Counted from the stretch's first letter, positions 44,799 to 54,928 are shown. The stretch is DNA of 61,064 nucleotides from Sedimentisphaerales bacterium (GCA_016932835.1 JAFGCD010000060.1:1-61064), one strand, 5' to 3'. Translations and numbers: made by a program. The notes: generated by a model from the sequence alone, not told the origin.

Positions 44799-47513
44799 AT
44801 GTCCGAGATAACAGTCACAATTAACGAAAGGCGGCTTACCGGCAGACCGGGCCAGACCATTCTCGAACTCGCAGCCGATAACGGTATTGATATTCCAAAT
44901 CTCTGCCATGACCCTCGCCTGACGCCAACCGGGGCCTGCAGGCTATGCCTCGTGGAGGTCGAGGGCCAACGGGCGCCCGTGACGGCCTGCACCTTCGGCA
45001 TAGCCGATGGAATGGTCGTCCGAACGGAAACCGAAGAAATCCGAAGACTCCGAAAGACCGTTCTCGAACTGCTCTTCTATGAGCACCGAGGCGTGTGTAC
45101 GACCTGTAATGAACACGGACACTGCTCCCTTGCCAAGTATGCCTATGAATATCAGCTCGACGACGGCATCTTCCAGGCCGGACGCGCCGGAGACCGCGAC
45201 GAGAACTGCATGACAGGCAACGAAGCCATCGGCTACGATGTGGATAAATGTATTCGCTGCGGCAGGTGTATAAAAATCTGTGAAGAGGTCCAGATGGATG
45301 CAGCCCTGACCTTTAAGGGAAGGGCCGCCGCAGTCGAAGTATCTACCTTCTTCGATATCCCCCTGAACGAATCGACCTGCGAACTCTGCGGCCAGTGTAT
45401 CTCCACCTGCCCCACGGGCGCACTTTACGAACGCAAGGCCGAAGGCAAAGGACAAAGAAAAGACCTCACCCGAACCAGAACGACCTGCCCGTATTGCGGC
45501 GTCGGCTGCCAGATAGACCTAAATGTAAACACGCACACCGGAGAAATTGTCCGCGTGACCAGTCCTGTCGGAGTAGTGCCGAACAACGGCAACCTCTGCG
45601 TCAAGGGCAAATTCGCCATGGACTTCGTCGCCGACACCCGAAGGCTCACCACCCCGCTTATCAAACGCAGCGGCAAATTCCAACAGGCAACGTGGGAAGA
45701 AGCCATCGAGCTTATCGCCGGCAGGCTCCGCGAAATCAAGGCCAACCACGGCCCGGACAGTATCGCAGGGCTTTCCTCGGCAAAGTGCACCAACGAAGAT
45801 AACTACGTCTTCCAGAAATTCATCCGAGCCGCCGTCGGGACAAACAACGTCGATCACTGCGCCAGATTGTGTCACGCATCGACGGTCGCCGGGCTGGCCA
45901 GGGCCTTCGGCAGCGGAGCAATGACAAATTCGATTGCCGAAATTCGCAACGCCGGCTGTATCTTCGTCATCGGATCGAATACGACCGAGGCGCACCCCGT
46001 CATGGCGCTCGACATAAAGCAGGCCGTCGCCAAAAACCGAGCACAGCTTCTCGTGGCCGACCCCAGGGAAATAGACCTCGCCAGATTCGCCAAACTGTAC
46101 GTCGCCCAGAAACCGGGCACGGACGTAGCGCTCATCAATGCGATGATGAACGTGATAATCGCCGAAGATTTGCATGACAAGAAGTTCATAAACCGGCGCA
46201 CCGAGAACTTCGACGCCCTTGCAGAGGTCGTCAAGGACTTCACGCCCGAAAAGGCTGAGGCCATTACCACAATACCGGCTGAGAAAATCCGACAGGCCGC
46301 CCGAATCTATGCAAATGCCGCCTCGGCGAGCATCGTTTACAGCATGGGAATCACACAGCACACCACCGGAACCGATAACGTCCTCAGTCTCGCCAACCTC
46401 GCAATGCTCACCGGCAACATAGGCGCCGAATCGACGGGAGTCAATCCGCTGCGAGGCCAGAACAACGTCCAGGGAGCCTGCGACCTCGGAGCTTTGCCGA
46501 ACGTCTATCCGGGCTATCAGTCCGTCGAGGACGAAAATATCAGGGCCAAATTCGAGGAGGCATGGAGCGCAGAGCTTCCCCAGAACAAGGGCCTTACAGT
46601 CATCGAAATGCTGCACGCAGTGGAGACCGGTGACATCAAGGCCCTCTATATAATGGGCGAGAACCCCGCCCTTTCAGACCCCAATCTTAACAGGACCCGC
46701 AAGGCCCTCGAAGCCGTGGATTTCCTCGTCGTTCAGGACATATTCCTTTCGGAAACCGCGCAGTATGCCGATGTTGTCCTGCCTGCGACCTGCTTCGCCG
46801 AGAAAAACGGAACGTTCACCAATACCGAACGGCGCGTCCAGCGGGTTCGCCGGGCCGTTGCTCCGCCAGGCCAGGCCCGCGAAGACTGGCGCATAATATC
46901 CGAAATCGCAACGCAGATGGGCTATCCTATGGCCTACGACTCCGCGGGCGAAATCCTCGACGAAATCGCCTCGGTATCTCCCATTTACGGCGGAATATCA
47001 TTCAAGCGAATCGACGCCGTAGGCCTACAGTGGCCATGCCCGGACAAAAACCACCCCGGAACAAAATTCCTCCACAAAGACAAATTCACGCGAGGCAAAG
47101 GAAAATTCCACCCCGTCGAATTCAAGGACCCCGCTGAGCTTACCAGCGGCAAGTACCCCTTCGTACTCTCGACCGGACGGCTCCTCTACCAGTTCCACAC
47201 CGGAACAATGACCAGAAAATGCAGCGCCATAAACCAGGTCTCGCCTGCGGGATTTGTGGAAATACACACTGAAGACGCCGCATCCCTCGGCATCGAAGAC
47301 GGCCAAAAGGTCGAGGTCGCCACCAAACGAGGCAAAGTCACCACGCTGGCGAAAGTGACGGACAATATCGGAAAGGGCTGGATCTTCATGCCGTTCCACT
47401 TCCAGGAAGGCCCCGCCAATATGCTCACAATCGATGAGCTGGACCCGACGGCCAAGATTCCAGAGTACAAAGTCTGCGCCGCCGCTGTCCGAAAAATATC
47501 GTCGGCCGACTGA
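44799..47513 (+). CDS. fdhA: Formate dehydrogenase alpha subunit, Mo/W-bis-MGD, cysteine type
   Basis: 904 residues. The N-terminus is NuoG-like: [2Fe-2S] at C36/C47/C50/C64, His-Cys [4Fe-4S] HRGVCTTCNEHGHC, two ferredoxin motifs CIRCGRCIKICEE and CELCGQCISTCP. The catalytic part starts with CPYCGVGC binding a [4Fe-4S]. The active-site residue is Cys358 in HCARLCHASTVAG (codon TGT), so it is not a selenoprotein. GQNNVQGACDLGALP and the C-terminal domain are typical of FDH-H/FdhA. It interconverts formate and CO2; in this operon NuoE/NuoF provide the NAD(P) partner. Soluble: no Tat signal. It lies 15 bases behind the NuoF fusion. Confidence 0.95.
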   Translation: MSEITVTINERRLTGRPGQTILELAADNGIDIPNLCHDPRLTPTGACRLCLVEVEGQRAPVTACTFGIADGMVVRTETEEIRRLRKTVLELLFYEHRGVCTTCNEHGHCSLAKYAYEYQLDDGIFQAGRAGDRDENCMTGNEAIGYDVDKCIRCGRCIKICEEVQMDAALTFKGRAAAVEVSTFFDIPLNESTCELCGQCISTCPTGALYERKAEGKGQRKDLTRTRTTCPYCGVGCQIDLNVNTHTGEIVRVTSPVGVVPNNGNLCVKGKFAMDFVADTRRLTTPLIKRSGKFQQATWEEAIELIAGRLREIKANHGPDSIAGLSSAKCTNEDNYVFQKFIRAAVGTNNVDHCARLCHASTVAGLARAFGSGAMTNSIAEIRNAGCIFVIGSNTTEAHPVMALDIKQAVAKNRAQLLVADPREIDLARFAKLYVAQKPGTDVALINAMMNVIIAEDLHDKKFINRRTENFDALAEVVKDFTPEKAEAITTIPAEKIRQAARIYANAASASIVYSMGITQHTTGTDNVLSLANLAMLTGNIGAESTGVNPLRGQNNVQGACDLGALPNVYPGYQSVEDENIRAKFEEAWSAELPQNKGLTVIEMLHAVETGDIKALYIMGENPALSDPNLNRTRKALEAVDFLVVQDIFLSETAQYADVVLPATCFAEKNGTFTNTERRVQRVRRAVAPPGQAREDWRIISEIATQMGYPMAYDSAGEILDEIASVSPIYGGISFKRIDAVGLQWPCPDKNHPGTKFLHKDKFTRGKGKFHPVEFKDPAELTSGKYPFVLSTGRLLYQFHTGTMTRKCSAINQVSPAGFVEIHTEDAASLGIEDGQKVEVATKRGKVTTLAKVTDNIGKGWIFMPFHFQEGPANMLTIDELDPTAKIPEYKVCAAAVRKISSAD

Positions 47514-47618
47514 GCGCCGCCAAGCCGGTGCCGCCGACACGCCCCGCAAGCGCCAGATACCCTGTGATGCGGCGCCGGGAAAAATTGCCCCGACGCCACC
47601 GCACCGGTGTTCTCCGGC

Positions 47619-49853
47619 CTACTTGACCTCGAAAACCTTTGTCAGCTTGCCGACCGCAATCTTGAACTTCCCCGGTTCGACTACCGGCTTGTTATCGAGC
47701 CCGATGAACGCAAGGTCCTCGGCGCTCAGTTTGAAAATCACCGTTCGACTCTCGTTCGGGCCCAGGCTTACCTTGGTAAATCGTTTGAGCGATTTGACCG
47801 TCGGCGTCACCGTCGCTACAAGGTCGGATACGAAAAGTTGAACAATCTCCTTGCCGGCTGTCTTGCCCGTGTTGGCCACCTTGACCGTAACGGTCAGCGT
47901 CTCTTCCATGCCCATCTTCTCTTTATCTAATTTCAGATCGCTGTAGGCAAAACTCGTATATGACAGCCCGTCGCCGAAACGCCACTGCGGATTGAATTTC
48001 GCCGATTTCTCGTCGCTGGTCTTGTGATCATAGCAAACGAGTGCCCCGGTCTCTCTGGGATAGGTAAAAGGCAGCTTGCCGCTCGGATTGGCCTCGCCGA
48101 AAAGTATATCCGCTGCCGCCCGACCGCCTTCCATACCCGGCAAATACGCCATCACCACCGCCGATGCCTTCTCGACGATTGTGCGAATAATGCGAGGCCG
48201 GCCCTCGACTAAAACCAGCACTATCGGCTTGCCCGTCTCGGCCAGTTCTTCGATCAGCCTTAACTGCGGCCCGCTCATCGTCAAATCGTCGATGTTGCCG
48301 GGTGTCTCGCAATAGGTCGGTTCGCCTATGCACGCGATAATCGCATCGGCGCCCCCGGCCGCGGCGACCGCAGCGGAAATATCGATCTCTTTATCGAAGT
48401 CAACACCGCGAACGTAAGCGGCATTAGCACGGCCGAGCTTCTCACGAACCGCTTCCAGAATCGTATGCTTCTCCGCAGGATAAAGCTCTTCCTTGTCCCC
48501 CTGCCAGGTAATAGTCCAGCCCCCGTTCATCACCGACAGCTTATCGGCGCAGGGACCGGTAACAAGAACCTTTTTATCTTTCCGCAACGGCAGAATTCCG
48601 CCTTCGTTCTTCAGCAGTGTAATGGCCTCGCGGGCGCACTGGAGGTTGAGGTTCTCTGATTCGCTCGCGGCGAAATCCTTCAGCAGGTCCTTCTGAGGAT
48701 AGGCATTCTCGAACAGACCGAGATCGAACTTGACCTTGAGAATGCGAGCGACGGCGCGGTCTATCGTCCCCATAGGCACTTCGCCGTCTTTGACCAGCTT
48801 TATGAGCGTATCGTAGAAGCTGTAATCATAGGGAACCATGCTCATATCGATCCCCGCCATAACTGCCATCTTCACGGCCTGGCGCCGGTCTTTCGCCACC
48901 ATCTCGCGGGTGTAAAGGTTCTCGATATCCGCCCAGTCGCTGACGACAAAGCCCTCGAAGCCAAGTTCGCCCCGAAGAAGATCAGTCAGCAGATACCTGC
49001 TTGCATGCACGGCTGCGCCGTTGATCTCCGAAGAATTCACCATCGCCGTCGCGACCCCCGCATCCACAGCCGACGCGAACGGCTTGAGGAAAAGCTCGCG
49101 CAACTGTCGGTCCGGAATCCAGGCCGGCGTCCGGTCCTTGCCCGACAGAGGAAAACTGTATCCGAGGTAATGCTTCATACATGCCGCAACCTTCCTCGGC
49201 TGTGAAATGTCGTCGCCCTGCTGGCCCCGAACATAAGCCGCGCCCATCTGCGACGCCAGGTAGGCGTCCTCCCCGAACGTCTCGTAGAACCGAGGCCACA
49301 AAGGCTGGCGGCCAAGGCCCAGAACAGGATTGAAATTCCACGGTATCCCGCACGCCTTCGTCTCAAGAGCGACAATCTCACCGATTTCTTCCATAAGCTC
49401 GACATTCCCCGTCGCGGCAACCGCGAAGTTCTGCGGGAAGATCGTAGCGCCCGTCGCGTAGTTGACGCCGTGAATTGAATCGATCCCGTAGATTACCGGG
49501 ATGCCGAGACGAGTCTGCTTGGTGGCAAGATCCTGAATCTGGCTGATAATCTCGTGCCAGTTCTCGGGCGTCCGCGCCTGCCCGCCGCAGTTCAGTATCG
49601 AGCCGACATTGTGTTCGATTACGGCCTGGCGAAGCTTCTTCGCATCAAGTTTCAGATAACCCTTGTCGTCGCCGCCTGCAACGACCTCCAGGGTCACCTG
49701 CGTCATCTGCCCGACCTTCTCTTCGAGCGTCATCTTCGCAAGCAGCTCCGCAACCTCGCTGCTGATAGCAGCTTCCTTGCTGCGCATCCGCTCGCGCGAA
49801 CAACTGACCGTCATAACCGCAAAAATCATTACAACAATCGAAAGCCTTCTCAT
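47619..49853 (-). CDS. bglX: Glycoside hydrolase family 3, periplasmic lipoprotein beta-glucosidase
   Basis: 744 residues. The signal peptide ends in a lipobox-like MTVSC with Cys18, so it is probably lipid-anchored. Features of GH3: KVGQMTQ, the GIDSIHGVNYATGATIFPQN segment split here as GIDSIHGVNY and GATIFPQNFA, KHYLGYSFPLSGKDR, and the nucleophile Asp in FVVSDWADIEN. A C-terminal sugar-binding domain and fibronectin-III-like domain follow. It likely releases glucose or xylose from beta-linked oligosaccharides. AAAGGA precedes the ATG. Convergent to fdhA across a 105-bp gap. Confidence 0.92.
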   Translation of the reverse strand: MRRLSIVVMIFAVMTVSCSRERMRSKEAAISSEVAELLAKMTLEEKVGQMTQVTLEVVAGGDDKGYLKLDAKKLRQAVIEHNVGSILNCGGQARTPENWHEIISQIQDLATKQTRLGIPVIYGIDSIHGVNYATGATIFPQNFAVAATGNVELMEEIGEIVALETKACGIPWNFNPVLGLGRQPLWPRFYETFGEDAYLASQMGAAYVRGQQGDDISQPRKVAACMKHYLGYSFPLSGKDRTPAWIPDRQLRELFLKPFASAVDAGVATAMVNSSEINGAAVHASRYLLTDLLRGELGFEGFVVSDWADIENLYTREMVAKDRRQAVKMAVMAGIDMSMVPYDYSFYDTLIKLVKDGEVPMGTIDRAVARILKVKFDLGLFENAYPQKDLLKDFAASESENLNLQCAREAITLLKNEGGILPLRKDKKVLVTGPCADKLSVMNGGWTITWQGDKEELYPAEKHTILEAVREKLGRANAAYVRGVDFDKEIDISAAVAAAGGADAIIACIGEPTYCETPGNIDDLTMSGPQLRLIEELAETGKPIVLVLVEGRPRIIRTIVEKASAVVMAYLPGMEGGRAAADILFGEANPSGKLPFTYPRETGALVCYDHKTSDEKSAKFNPQWRFGDGLSYTSFAYSDLKLDKEKMGMEETLTVTVKVANTGKTAGKEIVQLFVSDLVATVTPTVKSLKRFTKVSLGPNESRTVIFKLSAEDLAFIGLDNKPVVEPGKFKIAVGKLTKVFEVK

Positions 49854-49970
49854 GATAATCCTTTCTATTGGCTTAGTGTATGTTCCAAGACAGATAATAC
49901 CACCTCGATAAAGCCACGCAAGTAATAAGAGCTTCTAATGCTCTAAACAACGACCCTGTACGAAACCCCT

Positions 49971-51758
49971 CTATGAAACCGACCCCTCTATAACTAACAG
50001 CGAAACCGCCTGCCGCGGCAAATCGAACCGCAGAGTAATACCGCCGCTATCGGCACGCAATTCCTTCTCAGGCTCGAGCAATTCAAGCCGACCCGCCTGC
50101 TCGAGCGCGCCATACTGCTCGGCCGTAGGCCTCTGAGGCTGCCCCATCTTCCGCCACGCAGAATACGAATTGCTGTGCTCCTCGTCGATGCGCCAGTGAC
50201 GCAGCTTGATTCTCTCGAACCCGACCGGCAGCGCCTCGATTTTCAACTCGACATCCGCCGAAAGCCCCGCAACATCGTCGTCGTGGTAATGCCACGCCAT
50301 AACGCAAAGCCTGCCCTCATCGAGACTCGCCAGCGCAGCGACATCCGCCTTGCCGCGAACCCCGTCTTTCATCATCGTCTCAAGGCCGACCGCCCCGTCG
50401 CTCTCGGCCGCTGCTCGCACGCCCCCCATCTTGCTGAACATTCGAAAAACGTTCAGCACCGGCTTATCGAGCCCGCCCGTCGCCAGCGAACGAAAGCCCG
50501 CAAAATAAGGCTGACCCTCGAACTCGAAAGCCCACGTCACAGCGCCCTCGAAGTTTACACCGTGCTTATCCGCCAAATCATGCTTACGCGCGAAGCTCGC
50601 CGCCGTATAGCTCGAATACATAGTCCCGTTGCGATACCCTAAATGCGCCCCCTGGCACGCCGCGCAGCCCTCCGGATCCGATTCGCCGATCACGATAGGC
50701 GTATCCTTCAACTCCGCAAACGACCCGATGATACCGAATCCCTCGTCAATCGTCCGCAACTGATTCGCAATCCCCATCCGCACGTGTCCATCGACATGCC
50801 GCGGCGACCCCTTGGCATGAAACGATACGAAATCCAGCGGCGTCCCTTTCTTGCCCGTCGCGTGATTTCTCTCGCGCAGGCAGTGTTCTAAGAAGTCCCG
50901 CTGGAACCGCCCGCCGGCGCCTGCGACGTCCGGCCCGCCAACGCGAGCCGTCGGCAGAGCCCGCCGAACCGCATCGACCGCATAATCATGCAGCCTGCAG
51001 AACTCCTCATGCGTCCCCTGCCAGTAGCTGATATTCGGCTCGTTCCACGTCTGCCAGTACCAAGTCTCGACCTCATCGCGCCCGTACCGCTCGACGCAGT
51101 GCCTCGCCCATTGATACACCAGCTCGGCCCACTTGCCGTAATCCTTCGGCGGGTACGACCACCCCGTATAAATCTCGCTGTACTTCGCCTTCGGCGTCCA
51201 ATTGTGCTGATAAGGCTCCGGCTTAATCGAAAGGTCCTTCGGCATAAAGCCCATCTCAACGTAAGGGCGCACCCCGCGCTCGAGATAAGTATCGAATATC
51301 CCGTCCAGAATCTTCCAGTCGTAAATCGCCCTGCCCGCAGCATCTTCGCTGTAAGCCCCCGTCGAGCCCCACTTCAGCGCCGCGCTGCCGTCACCCGAGC
51401 AAAGCAGATTATGCGCCCGAAAATATACCCGCCCCGGACCAAGCTCGCCTAATTCCCCGATCAGCTTCCTGCCGTTGGTCATCGTTGCATAGTTCGGCTC
51501 ATCGGCCCCGAAAAAACGCCAGATATCCCGCAGCTTCCCCATCTTTCTGCCGGCATCGACACGCATCACGACCGGAAATGACGCCCCTGCCTTGTCCCTT
51601 TCTCCCGCCCGGCAGAGCCCCGCCGCGCAAATAATACCGGCCCCCGTCCCCGCGGCCTGAGATAGAAACGACCGCCTCGTCAGCACATCGTTCTCGGCTA
51701 CGCCGCCTGATTGCAGCGGCTTCCGCAAAAAATCCCTGGTGCCGCAACGATCACTCAT
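49971..51758 (-). CDS. Tat-exported GH39-like beta-xylosidase-type glycosidase
   Basis: 595 residues. A twin-arginine signal (LTRRSFLSQAAG followed by a hydrophobic stretch) follows 26 polar residues. The barrel is GH39-like: acid/base Glu in WQTWNEPNISYW around residue 243 and nucleophile candidate in PIVIGESDPEG around 365. Typical GH39 start WRFFGADEPNYA is present. A C-terminal beta-sandwich ends the protein. It probably cleaves xylosides or related beta-glycosides after folding with cofactor-independent Tat export. Start has GGAAGGAG. It is 117 bp from the GH3 gene on the same strand. Confidence 0.85.
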   Translation of the reverse strand: MSDRCGTRDFLRKPLQSGGVAENDVLTRRSFLSQAAGTGAGIICAAGLCRAGERDKAGASFPVVMRVDAGRKMGKLRDIWRFFGADEPNYATMTNGRKLIGELGELGPGRVYFRAHNLLCSGDGSAALKWGSTGAYSEDAAGRAIYDWKILDGIFDTYLERGVRPYVEMGFMPKDLSIKPEPYQHNWTPKAKYSEIYTGWSYPPKDYGKWAELVYQWARHCVERYGRDEVETWYWQTWNEPNISYWQGTHEEFCRLHDYAVDAVRRALPTARVGGPDVAGAGGRFQRDFLEHCLRERNHATGKKGTPLDFVSFHAKGSPRHVDGHVRMGIANQLRTIDEGFGIIGSFAELKDTPIVIGESDPEGCAACQGAHLGYRNGTMYSSYTAASFARKHDLADKHGVNFEGAVTWAFEFEGQPYFAGFRSLATGGLDKPVLNVFRMFSKMGGVRAAAESDGAVGLETMMKDGVRGKADVAALASLDEGRLCVMAWHYHDDDVAGLSADVELKIEALPVGFERIKLRHWRIDEEHSNSYSAWRKMGQPQRPTAEQYGALEQAGRLELLEPEKELRADSGGITLRFDLPRQAVSLLVIEGSVS

Positions 51759-51795
51759 AGACCGGCTCCTTCCGAATCCCGCCTTGCCGCAGCGG

Positions 51796-52773
51796 TCAAC
51801 CCGTCAGCAATTTCGCCGACGTCTTCGCCGAGTACGTGATAATAATATCCGCGCCCGCGCGCTTAAGGCACGCCAGCGCCTCGGCCGTCGCCGCATCCTC
51901 ATCCAGCAGCCCCGCCTTCGCCGCTGATTTTATCATCATATATTCACCGCTTACGAAATACGCCGCTATCGGGCAGTCGAATCGCTGCCGGGCGCGCTGA
52001 ATGATATCGAGATAGCAAAGCCCCGGCTTGACCATTACTATGTCGGCCCCCTCTTCGATATCCAGGGCGATCTCCTGCATCGCCTGGTCCGAGCAGGCAG
52101 GGTCCATCTGGTAGCTTCTCCGGTCGCCGAACTCCGGCGACGAACCTGCAGCGTCCCTGAAAGGACCGTAGAAAGCCGATGCGTATTTCGCCGCATAAGA
52201 CATGATAGCCCTGTCGTCAAAGCCGTTTTCCTCCAGGCACTGGCGTATATACCGCACCCGCCCGTCCATCATGTCCGAAGGGGCGACCATGTCGGCCCCG
52301 GCCTGAACGTGCGACAGCGCAGTTTTCGCCAGCAGTTCGCACGTCGCATCGTTATCCACTCGCCCGTCCTTATTAACCACGCCGCAATGCCCGCTCGTCG
52401 TATAAGCGCACAGGCAGACATCGGTAATCACCGCCAACTGCGGAACCGCATCCTTTATGCGCCGCGCGGACTGCTGCACGGCCCCGTCCTCGGCCCACGC
52501 CTGCGAACCTCTCTGGTCCTTTTTGTCGGGCAGGCCGAAGAGCAGAACAGCCGGTATCCCCAGCGATGCGACATCCTTAGCCTCATTCGCAATCATATCG
52601 GGCGAAAAGGCAAGGCAGCCCTCTATCGATTCGATAGGCTCCTTTACTCCTTCGCCGCTTCTCGCAAAAAGAGGATACACCAGATCGTCCACGCTCAAGC
52701 TGTTCCGCCGCACAAGCCTTCGCATTGCATCACTGCTGCGAAGCCGCCGCATCCTGTTGCCTGGAAAACCCAT
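51796..52773 (-). CDS. hemB: Delta-aminolevulinic acid dehydratase (porphobilinogen synthase)
   Basis: 325 residues with all class signatures: zinc cysteines in CLCAYTTSGHCG, Schiff-base lysines in MSYAAKYASAFYGPF and IVMVKPG, and MVAPSDMMDGRV. It condenses two ALA into porphobilinogen for tetrapyrrole (heme or corrinoid) synthesis; corrinoid would be needed for a methyl-transfer pathway. Start supported by AAAGGCGG. It lies 37 bases downstream of the GH39 stop end on the same strand, probably not functionally related. Confidence 0.97.
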   Translation of the reverse strand: MGFPGNRMRRLRSSDAMRRLVRRNSLSVDDLVYPLFARSGEGVKEPIESIEGCLAFSPDMIANEAKDVASLGIPAVLLFGLPDKKDQRGSQAWAEDGAVQQSARRIKDAVPQLAVITDVCLCAYTTSGHCGVVNKDGRVDNDATCELLAKTALSHVQAGADMVAPSDMMDGRVRYIRQCLEENGFDDRAIMSYAAKYASAFYGPFRDAAGSSPEFGDRRSYQMDPACSDQAMQEIALDIEEGADIVMVKPGLCYLDIIQRARQRFDCPIAAYFVSGEYMMIKSAAKAGLLDEDAATAEALACLKRAGADIIITYSAKTSAKLLTG

Positions 52774-53223
52774 AATCTGCCGCCTTTCACAAGAGACGAC
52801 TAACCCAAACTGACCGGTTCCCTGCCAGGGACCGCTATCTAACGGTTATTTCCCGAAAGCAAAGTCACAATCAGGATACTCATCCCGACAAAGTCGGGAT
52901 TCCACAATTTTGCATTTTCAACTTTGATTTTTGCATTCTCAAACCGACCATCGGTCAGTTTGAGCATATTACCCGATTCGCCGCCGCAATTCCAGCACTC
53001 AAGCCGTGATTGCCTGCGACAAAACGCCCGTCGTCCGCTCAAGTATAAGCCGTCGTTTCCAAGAATACCCTCTTTGGCGTAAATAGGCAATGTTCTTGAC
53101 CCGGTAAACGCCGATTTTGAACGGCCTATGCACAAAGGCCTGCAGCAGATATAATGAAAGCGGTTATGAACGTGCTAAAAGCTGCTTTGCGGCTCGGATT
53201 TTTCGCTCCGTGGAAGGCTGCAG
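52774..53223. other. Intergenic, 450 bp, with inverted repeats
   Basis: Holds a perfect 8-bp inverted repeat ATCCCGAC-AAA-GTCGGGAT at 52882-52900 followed by AT-rich DNA, and a smaller ACCGA-CCA-TCGGT a little further on (about 52943-52955). Either could be a terminator-like hairpin but neither has a clean T tract. The end has GGAAGG before the ThiF/MoeB ATG. A minus frame at 52839-53135 looks spurious. Confidence 0.45.
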
Positions 53224-54003
53224 ATGAATCTGAAAAACGAACAACTCCAGCGCTACAGCAGGCAGATAATGCTCGAAGAGATCGGCCGCCGGGGCCAGGC
53301 CGCACTCCTCGCAGCGAAGGTCCTGATTATAGGCGCAGGCGGGCTCGGCTCGCCGGCGGCGATGTACCTGACCGCGGCGGGGGTCGGCACTATCGGCATC
53401 GCAGACCCCGACAAGGTGGATTTGACGAACCTGCAGCGACAGATCATCCACCATACCGGCAATATCGGCGATGAGAAAACCGCCTCTGCCAGGGAAAAAC
53501 TCCTCGCCATAAACCCGCAGGTCACGGTACAAACCTATCCCCAGCCGGCCAAAGCGGAAAATATCAGGGCGATGATCGCCGGCTACGATTTCGTAATCGA
53601 CGCAACGGACAACTTCCCCGCCAAGTTCCTTATTAACGATGCCTGCTTTTTCGAGGGCAAACCATTTTCGCACGCAGGCGTACTGCGCTTCGAAGGCCAG
53701 ACAATGACGGTCCTGCCGGGGCAAACGGCCTGTTATCGCTGCGTTTTCGGTTTCCCGCCGGGGCAGGACTCGCCGGCGACCGGCCTGGCCGGCGTGCTGG
53801 CAACGGTGCCCGGGGTCATTGGAACCATCCAGGCCACAGAGGCAATCAAGTGCATCCTCCAAATCGCAGACCTGCTGACAAACCAACTGCTGATTTACAA
53901 CGCCCTGACAATGGACTTTAGAAAGATCCAAATCAAACGAAATCCCGATTGCCCCTTGTGCGGCGGTAAGCCCAGGATAACCGAACTCAAAGACCAAACT
54001 TAG
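53224..54003 (+). CDS. ThiF/MoeB/HesA-family E1-like adenylyltransferase
   Basis: 259 residues. The ATP-binding GAGGLGSP, the arginine finger region TNLQRQIIHHTGNIG, VIDATDNFPAKFLIN and two zinc CxxC pairs (CYRC and CPLC) place it in the MoeB/ThiF group. It adenylates the C-terminal glycine of a ubiquitin-like sulfur carrier (MoaD for molybdopterin or ThiS for thiamine). The neighbouring formate dehydrogenase needs molybdopterin, which fits MoeB, but no MoaD or ThiS is here, so the partner is undecided. GGAAGG precedes the ATG. Confidence 0.9.
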   Translation: MNLKNEQLQRYSRQIMLEEIGRRGQAALLAAKVLIIGAGGLGSPAAMYLTAAGVGTIGIADPDKVDLTNLQRQIIHHTGNIGDEKTASAREKLLAINPQVTVQTYPQPAKAENIRAMIAGYDFVIDATDNFPAKFLINDACFFEGKPFSHAGVLRFEGQTMTVLPGQTACYRCVFGFPPGQDSPATGLAGVLATVPGVIGTIQATEAIKCILQIADLLTNQLLIYNALTMDFRKIQIKRNPDCPLCGGKPRITELKDQT

Positions 54004-54091
54004 GCCCGGCCCGAACCTTTGTCACTAAGACCATCGCGATATCCAGGCCGAAATTGACAAGCCATTCCGCCAGCGACCTCAGCCGTTTGGC

Positions 54092-54697
54092 CTATCTTCG
54101 ACTCGCCCCCGCCGGGCGCTCCGGAAAATTCAGATATGCGAACTCCCCGTGAAGCTCCCTCGCCCCGGCGTCGTAGGCCTTCGCAGCCTCGACCTCGTCC
54201 GCAAAATACCCCAGAAACTTCGTCTTCCCGCCGAACGCAACAAGCGCACGCCACTTCTTAGACGCCTTATGCCACGATACCCCCTTGTACATCGAGCTCG
54301 ACCGAGCCGTCCTCTTGCTGTTGCAGATATTCTGGGCCTGCGTCCCCGCCCGCAAATTGCTTTTACGATTATCTAATCCGTCGCGATTCACATGATCCAC
54401 AATCAATCCCTTGCCGACAGGCATAATCTGACGGTGAAGCGGGATGATCGAGACCTTCCGCCTGCCGTTAACGCGCACCCGCTCCTGTCGAGCCGCGTAG
54501 AATTGTTGCCCGCTCTTGTACCCAAGCCATTCATAACAGGCCAGCGCCTCGTAGTCTTCAGGGTCAACGATTGTGTACTTCGGCGAAGAGATACGAATCC
54601 GCCGAAACGCATAACCGTACCGCACCCGCCGATAAAGAAGAAGAACCGCTACAGCCGCCCGGCTTAGCCGGCAACGAAGTGTGTTGGCAATTGGCAT
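54092..54697 (-). CDS. HNH endonuclease with AP2 DNA-binding domain
   Basis: 201 residues from ATG 54697; an upstream TTG at 54712 is less likely. The middle is an HNH motif: PLHRQIM, VDHVNRDGLDNRKSNLR with HNN-type His, Asn and Asn. The last 60 residues are an AP2 domain (MYKGVSWHKASKKW, FLGYFADEVEAAKAYD). The arrangement is that of HNH homing-type endonucleases, which spread as selfish elements, often without helping the host. The first 50 residues are basic and membrane-like but unmatched. It sits at the left end of a repeat-rich stretch with little coding. Confidence 0.9.
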   Translation of the reverse strand: MPIANTLRCRLSRAAVAVLLLYRRVRYGYAFRRIRISSPKYTIVDPEDYEALACYEWLGYKSGQQFYAARQERVRVNGRRKVSIIPLHRQIMPVGKGLIVDHVNRDGLDNRKSNLRAGTQAQNICNSKRTARSSSMYKGVSWHKASKKWRALVAFGGKTKFLGYFADEVEAAKAYDAGARELHGEFAYLNFPERPAGASRR

Positions 54698-54904
54698 TTT
54701 GTCTTCTCTCAAGAGATATCAAATATCAGGAATCGAATAGAAAAATGAAATATCAAAGACCGCGGGCGGCCCGCCCGGCGGGTTTAGGACATTTGAGCAT
54801 TCGGGTTTTTCATTTGTTTCTCATTTCGATATTCGGATTTCGGATTTCCTGCTTTTTTGCCTCCGGCCAAAAAACAGGCAGCCCTTCCATATATAGGCGC
54901 GAAC

Positions 54905-54928
54905 CTGCGCATTTGGTCGAAATTTCGA
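54905..54928. repeat. 24-bp direct repeat, copy 1
   Basis: Differs from copy 2 (55015-55038) by one base. Holds the perfect 12-bp palindrome TCGAAATTTCGA, which could form a cruciform or a binding site. Spacing between copies is 110 bp. Only two copies in the window, so not a CRISPR. Confidence 0.75.

Noticed and set aside
43710..44909. 399-codon minus-strand frame across the NuoF fusion and fdhA
   Set aside because: Antisense shadow of highly conserved Fe-S and nucleotide-binding regions; no homology or ribosome site.
45870..45872. Selenocysteine codon in the formate dehydrogenase active site
   Set aside because: The codon is TGT, plain cysteine; no in-frame TGA in the gene.
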